NCBI GenBank assembly: GCA_035294785.1
Contig: DATGKF010000130.1
Span: 1 to 30,558 of the forward strand
DNA length: 30,558 nt
Direction of reading: 5' to 3'
Source of the DNA: Poindextera sp035294785
GTDB lineage: Bacteria; Pseudomonadota; Alphaproteobacteria; Caulobacterales; Caulobacteraceae
Below, piece by piece: positions 27,981-30,558 of the stretch. The position numbers and the translations under genes are program-made. The notes beneath the pieces were generated by a model. That model ran no database searches and was not told where the DNA came from. It saw only the letters and a program-made list of their open reading frames with translations. Each line of letters opens with the position of its first letter. Within the stretch, counting starts at the first letter, position 1.

Positions 27981-30197
27981 ATGACCGACATCGCGATCGC
28001 CGACGCCATTCCCGCCACGCTGACGGCGGTGCCCTCCAGCCCTGCGCTGGACGAAACCCTGCTGGCTTCGCCGGACCGGTTCATCAACCGCGAGATCTCG
28101 TGGCTGGCGTTCAACGAGCGCGTGCTGGAAGAGAGCGAAAACCCTCGCCACCCGCTGCTCGAGCGGCTGCGCTTCCTCTCCATCTCGGCCGGCAATCTGG
28201 ACGAGTTCTACATGGTCCGCGTGGCCGGGCTGAAGGGTCAGGTGCGCGAAGGCGTCCGCGTGCTCAGCCAGGAGGGCCTGAGCGCGGCCGAGCAGCTCGA
28301 GCGCATCAACGACTCAGCCGCCATCCTCATGGCCGACCAGCAGACTCGGTGGCGAGAACTGCGCGCCGAACTGAAAGCCGAGGGGCTGACCCTCATCGAC
28401 GCCGGCGACGTCACGGCCATCGAACGCGACTGGCTGGCGGAGGTGTTCCAGACCGAGCTCTTCCCCATCCTGACGCCGCTCGCCATCGACCCAGCGCACC
28501 CCTTCCCCTTCATTCCCAACCTCGCCTTCTCGATGGTGCTGAAGCTCAAGCGCCGCTCGGACGGCAAATCCCTCTACGCCCTGGTGCCGATCCCGGCGCA
28601 GGTAGCGCGCTTCTGGGAACTGCCGCAGTCGACCGAGGGCCGCACGCGCCGCACCGTGCGCCGCTACCTCTCGCTGGAGGGCGTGGTGGCGCTGTTCCTC
28701 GACCAGCTTTTCCCGGGCTGCGACGTCGAAGGCAGCGGCGTCTTCCGGCTGATCCGCGACTCCGATGTGGAAATCGAGGAAGAGGCCGAGGACCTGGTGC
28801 GCGAGTTCGAGATGCGCCTGCGCCAGCGGCGGCTGGGGTCTGTGGTGCGCATCGAGATCGAGGCGCTGATGCCGGAGGACCTGCGTCACTTCATCGCCAA
28901 CAGCCTGCACGCCGAACCGCAGGACATCATCCTGGTCGACGGCATGCTGGGATTGGACGAGCTCGCCCAGCTCATTCCCGCCGACCGCCAGGACCTGAAG
29001 TTCCAACCGTTCGAGCCGCGCTTTCCAGAACGCATCCGCGACCACGGAGGCGATTGCTTCGCCGCTATCCGCGAGAAGGACATCCTGGTCCATCACCCGT
29101 TCGAGAGCTTCGACGTCGTGGTCCAGTTTCTGCGCCAAGCGGCTCGCGATCCGAATGTGCTGGCGATCAAGCAGACGCTCTATCGGACCTCGGCCGACAG
29201 CCCGATTATCGCCGCCCTCATCGAGGCGGCGGACAACGGCAAGAACGTCACCGCCCTGGTCGAGATCAAGGCGCGGTTCGACGAGGCGGCCAACCTGAAG
29301 TGGGCCCGCGACCTGGAGCGCGCCGGCGTCCACGTCGTGTTCGGGTTCGTCGAGTACAAGACCCACGCCAAGCTCTCGATCGTCGTCAGGCGCGAAGGCG
29401 AGGCGCTGAAGACCTACTGCCACTTCGGCACCGGCAACTATCACCCGGTGACGGCGCGGATTTACACCGACCTGTCGCTGTTCACCGTCGACGTGGCGCT
29501 GGCGCGCGACTCCGGCAAGCTGTTCAACTTCATCACCGGCTACGCGGTGCCGACGGGGTTGGAAAAGCTGTCCTTCTCGCCGGTGACCCTGAAGGCCGAT
29601 CTGCTCAAGATGATCGCCCAGGAGGCGGCGAACGCGACGGCGGGGAAGCCGGCGGCCATCTGGGCGAAGCTGAACGCGCTGGTCGATCCGGTCATCATCG
29701 ACGCGCTTTACCGCGCCAGTCAGGCCGGGGTGTCGATCGAGCTCGTCATCCGCGGGATATGCTGCCTCAGACCAGGCGTCCCGGGGCTGTCTGACAACAT
29801 TCGCGTGAAGAGCATCGTCGGCCGATTCCTCGAGCACGCCCGCATCGTCGCCTTCGCCAACGGCCACCCGATGCCCAGCCCGCACGCGCGCGTCTTCATC
29901 TCGTCGGCCGATTGGATGCCGCGCAACCTCGACCGCAGGGTGGAATCGCTCGTACCCATCGAGAACCCGACCACCCACCAGCAGGTTCTGTCCCAGATCA
30001 TGGTCGCCAACATCAACGACGAGGCGCAGAGCTGGACAATGGACGCCCAGGGCCGATACCGCCGCGTTCCCGGTTGGGATGCGCCGAAGGCCTTTTCGGC
30101 GCACCAGTACTTCATGACCAATCCCAGCCTCTCGGGGCGCGGGCAGAAGGTGAAAGACCTGCCGCGTGCGTTCGAGCATGTCGGCGCCCGACGCTAG
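27981..30197 (+). CDS. ppk: Polyphosphate kinase 1
   Basis: Reversibly polymerises the gamma-phosphate of ATP into inorganic polyphosphate, a reserve linked to starvation and cell-cycle control. The 738-residue protein contains the N-domain (RFINREISWLAFNERVLEE, LRFLSISAGNLDEFYMVRVAG), the head domain (ILTPLAIDPAHPFPFIPN), and the two C-terminal catalytic halves with H462 in YKTHAKLS (the autophosphorylated residue) and H635 in SPHARVFISSADWMPRN. LKTYCHFGTGNYHPVTARIYTD and IRGICCLRPGVPG are further PPK1 blocks. The start is ATG 27981; the first 35 or so residues form a variable extension. The 3' end overlaps the ppx start by 20 bases, so synthesis and degradation enzymes are probably translated together. 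Confidence 0.97.
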   Translation: MTDIAIADAIPATLTAVPSSPALDETLLASPDRFINREISWLAFNERVLEESENPRHPLLERLRFLSISAGNLDEFYMVRVAGLKGQVREGVRVLSQEGLSAAEQLERINDSAAILMADQQTRWRELRAELKAEGLTLIDAGDVTAIERDWLAEVFQTELFPILTPLAIDPAHPFPFIPNLAFSMVLKLKRRSDGKSLYALVPIPAQVARFWELPQSTEGRTRRTVRRYLSLEGVVALFLDQLFPGCDVEGSGVFRLIRDSDVEIEEEAEDLVREFEMRLRQRRLGSVVRIEIEALMPEDLRHFIANSLHAEPQDIILVDGMLGLDELAQLIPADRQDLKFQPFEPRFPERIRDHGGDCFAAIREKDILVHHPFESFDVVVQFLRQAARDPNVLAIKQTLYRTSADSPIIAALIEAADNGKNVTALVEIKARFDEAANLKWARDLERAGVHVVFGFVEYKTHAKLSIVVRREGEALKTYCHFGTGNYHPVTARIYTDLSLFTVDVALARDSGKLFNFITGYAVPTGLEKLSFSPVTLKADLLKMIAQEAANATAGKPAAIWAKLNALVDPVIIDALYRASQAGVSIELVIRGICCLRPGVPGLSDNIRVKSIVGRFLEHARIVAFANGHPMPSPHARVFISSADWMPRNLDRRVESLVPIENPTTHQQVLSQIMVANINDEAQSWTMDAQGRYRRVPGWDAPKAFSAHQYFMTNPSLSGRGQKVKDLPRAFEHVGARR

Positions 30198-30558
30198 TGT
30201 GACCGGGCCGCCCCGCGACGCGGCCGTCGTCGATATCGGATCCAATTCCGTCCGGCTGGTGATCTATCGGCTCGAAGGCCGCGCCATCTGGACCGTGTTC
30301 AACGAAAAAGTACTGGCCGGCCTGGGCGCCGACCTGGCCGCCAGCGGACGCCTCGCGCCGGAGGGCGTCGAACAGGCGTTCGCGGCGCTGAAGCGGTTCA
30401 GGGCGCTGATCGACGCGGCGCGGCCGGACGAGACCTTCGCGGTGGCGACAGCCGCCGTGCGCGACGCCGGCGATGGGAAGGCGTTCGTCAAGCGGCTCAA
30501 GACCGAAGTCGGCCTTCCCGTACGCGTGTTGAGCGGCGCCGAAGAGGCGCGCTACGCG
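30178..30558 (+). CDS. Ppx/GppA family phosphatase (5' part; runs off the window)
   Basis: The first 127 codons of an exopolyphosphatase/guanosine pentaphosphatase-family gene, still open at the right edge. Its ASKHA-fold signature is clear: AAVVDIGSNSVRLVIYRLEG is the phosphate-1 loop, KVLAGLGADLAASGRL the next family block, then FAVATAAVRDAGDGKAF and VRVLSGAEEARYA, the latter the conserved sequence leading into the second half. It hydrolyses polyphosphate ends and/or pppGpp. ATG 30178 lies 20 bases inside ppk, so the pair is coupled. The missing C-terminus prevents a choice between Ppx and GppA; the neighbour ppk favours Ppx. Confidence 0.92.
   Translation, partial: MSAPDASVTGPPRDAAVVDIGSNSVRLVIYRLEGRAIWTVFNEKVLAGLGADLAASGRLAPEGVEQAFAALKRFRALIDAARPDETFAVATAAVRDAGDGKAFVKRLKTEVGLPVRVLSGAEEARYA

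Noticed and set aside
28314..30245. A 643-codon open frame on the - strand opposite ppk
   Set aside because: It lies fully antisense to ppk and reads as low-complexity Asp/Val/Arg-rich sequence; a codon-bias mirror.
1..30558. tRNA, rRNA, CRISPR, insertion sequence or phage attachment site
   Set aside because: No cloverleaf-like sequence, no regular repeat-spacer pattern, no transposase and no flanking direct repeats were seen by eye. A tRNAscan or repeat search would be needed to exclude short or diverged copies.

Overview
The window is about 30.6 kb of very GC-rich, densely packed bacterial chromosome. The gene content points to an alphaproteobacterium, most likely Caulobacterales (Caulobacter/Phenylobacterium type). 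The markers are a zinc-finger DNA polymerase IV, clpS-clpA, a Phasin_2-type phasin, a D-Ala-D-Ala carboxypeptidase carrying a SPOR domain, DUF1489, HdaA followed by ppk and ppx, and frequent GTG/TTG starts with 4-bp start/stop overlaps. This assignment is inferred from gene families and not from a marker-gene comparison. No rRNA, tRNA, CRISPR array, insertion sequence or prophage was seen, and no gene-free stretch exceeds about 300 bases.

Layout. 1-3.8 kb, + strand: tail of an unknown gene, dinB, a RidA-like protein, a glycerophosphodiester phosphodiesterase and a DUF482/FemAB-like acyltransferase, chained by 4-bp overlaps. 3.8-6.8 kb: small genes on alternating strands (DUF4287/DUF5655, HIT hydrolase, a six-helix membrane protein, a conserved hypothetical, a SAM methyltransferase); three convergent pairs here share a CTAG stop overlap. 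6.8-9.5 kb, - strand: clpS-clpA, the N-degron adaptor and unfoldase. 9.65-10.15 kb: a phasin with a strong terminator and a palindromic operator candidate. 10.3-11.8 kb: a SPOR-domain DD-carboxypeptidase behind a possible 13-codon leader peptide. 11.8-13.5 kb: a membrane-tethered J-domain protein, panC, and a membrane protein that overlaps panC antisense.

13.5-16.4 kb, + strand: a possible lipid cassette of an AlkB-type di-iron hydroxylase, an ICMT-family membrane methyltransferase and a patatin. 16.3-16.9 kb, - strand: an ArsR/DUF2087 regulator with an overlapping-palindrome operator. 16.9-22.7 kb, - strand: a leucine/isovalerate catabolic operon, transcribed liuB (methylcrotonyl-CoA carboxylase beta), liuC (methylglutaconyl-CoA hydratase), liuD (biotin-carrying alpha), then DUF1489 and a secreted HET-C/CinY-like metal-binding protein. 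22.8-23.5 kb, + strand: a FitAB/VapBC-type toxin-antitoxin pair with a palindromic operator. 23.5-25.3 kb: a patatin with a degenerate cyclic-nucleotide-binding domain. 25.3-27.1 kb, - strand: a large GT-C-like membrane protein. 27.2 kb to the end, + strand: hdaA, ppk1 and the start of ppx/gppA.

Most of the window is core chromosome with recognisable functions: translesion synthesis, N-end-rule proteolysis, polyhydroxyalkanoate granules, peptidoglycan trimming, pantothenate, leucine breakdown, replication control and polyphosphate. I did not find a clear new defence or mobile system. The most unusual items are the hydroxylase/methyltransferase/patatin cassette, the DUF1489 gene with no standard start codon, the possible leader peptide before the carboxypeptidase, the run of CTAG-fused gene ends, the patatin tail written antisense to its neighbouring regulator, and the secreted HET-C/CinY-like protein coupled to the leucine operon.
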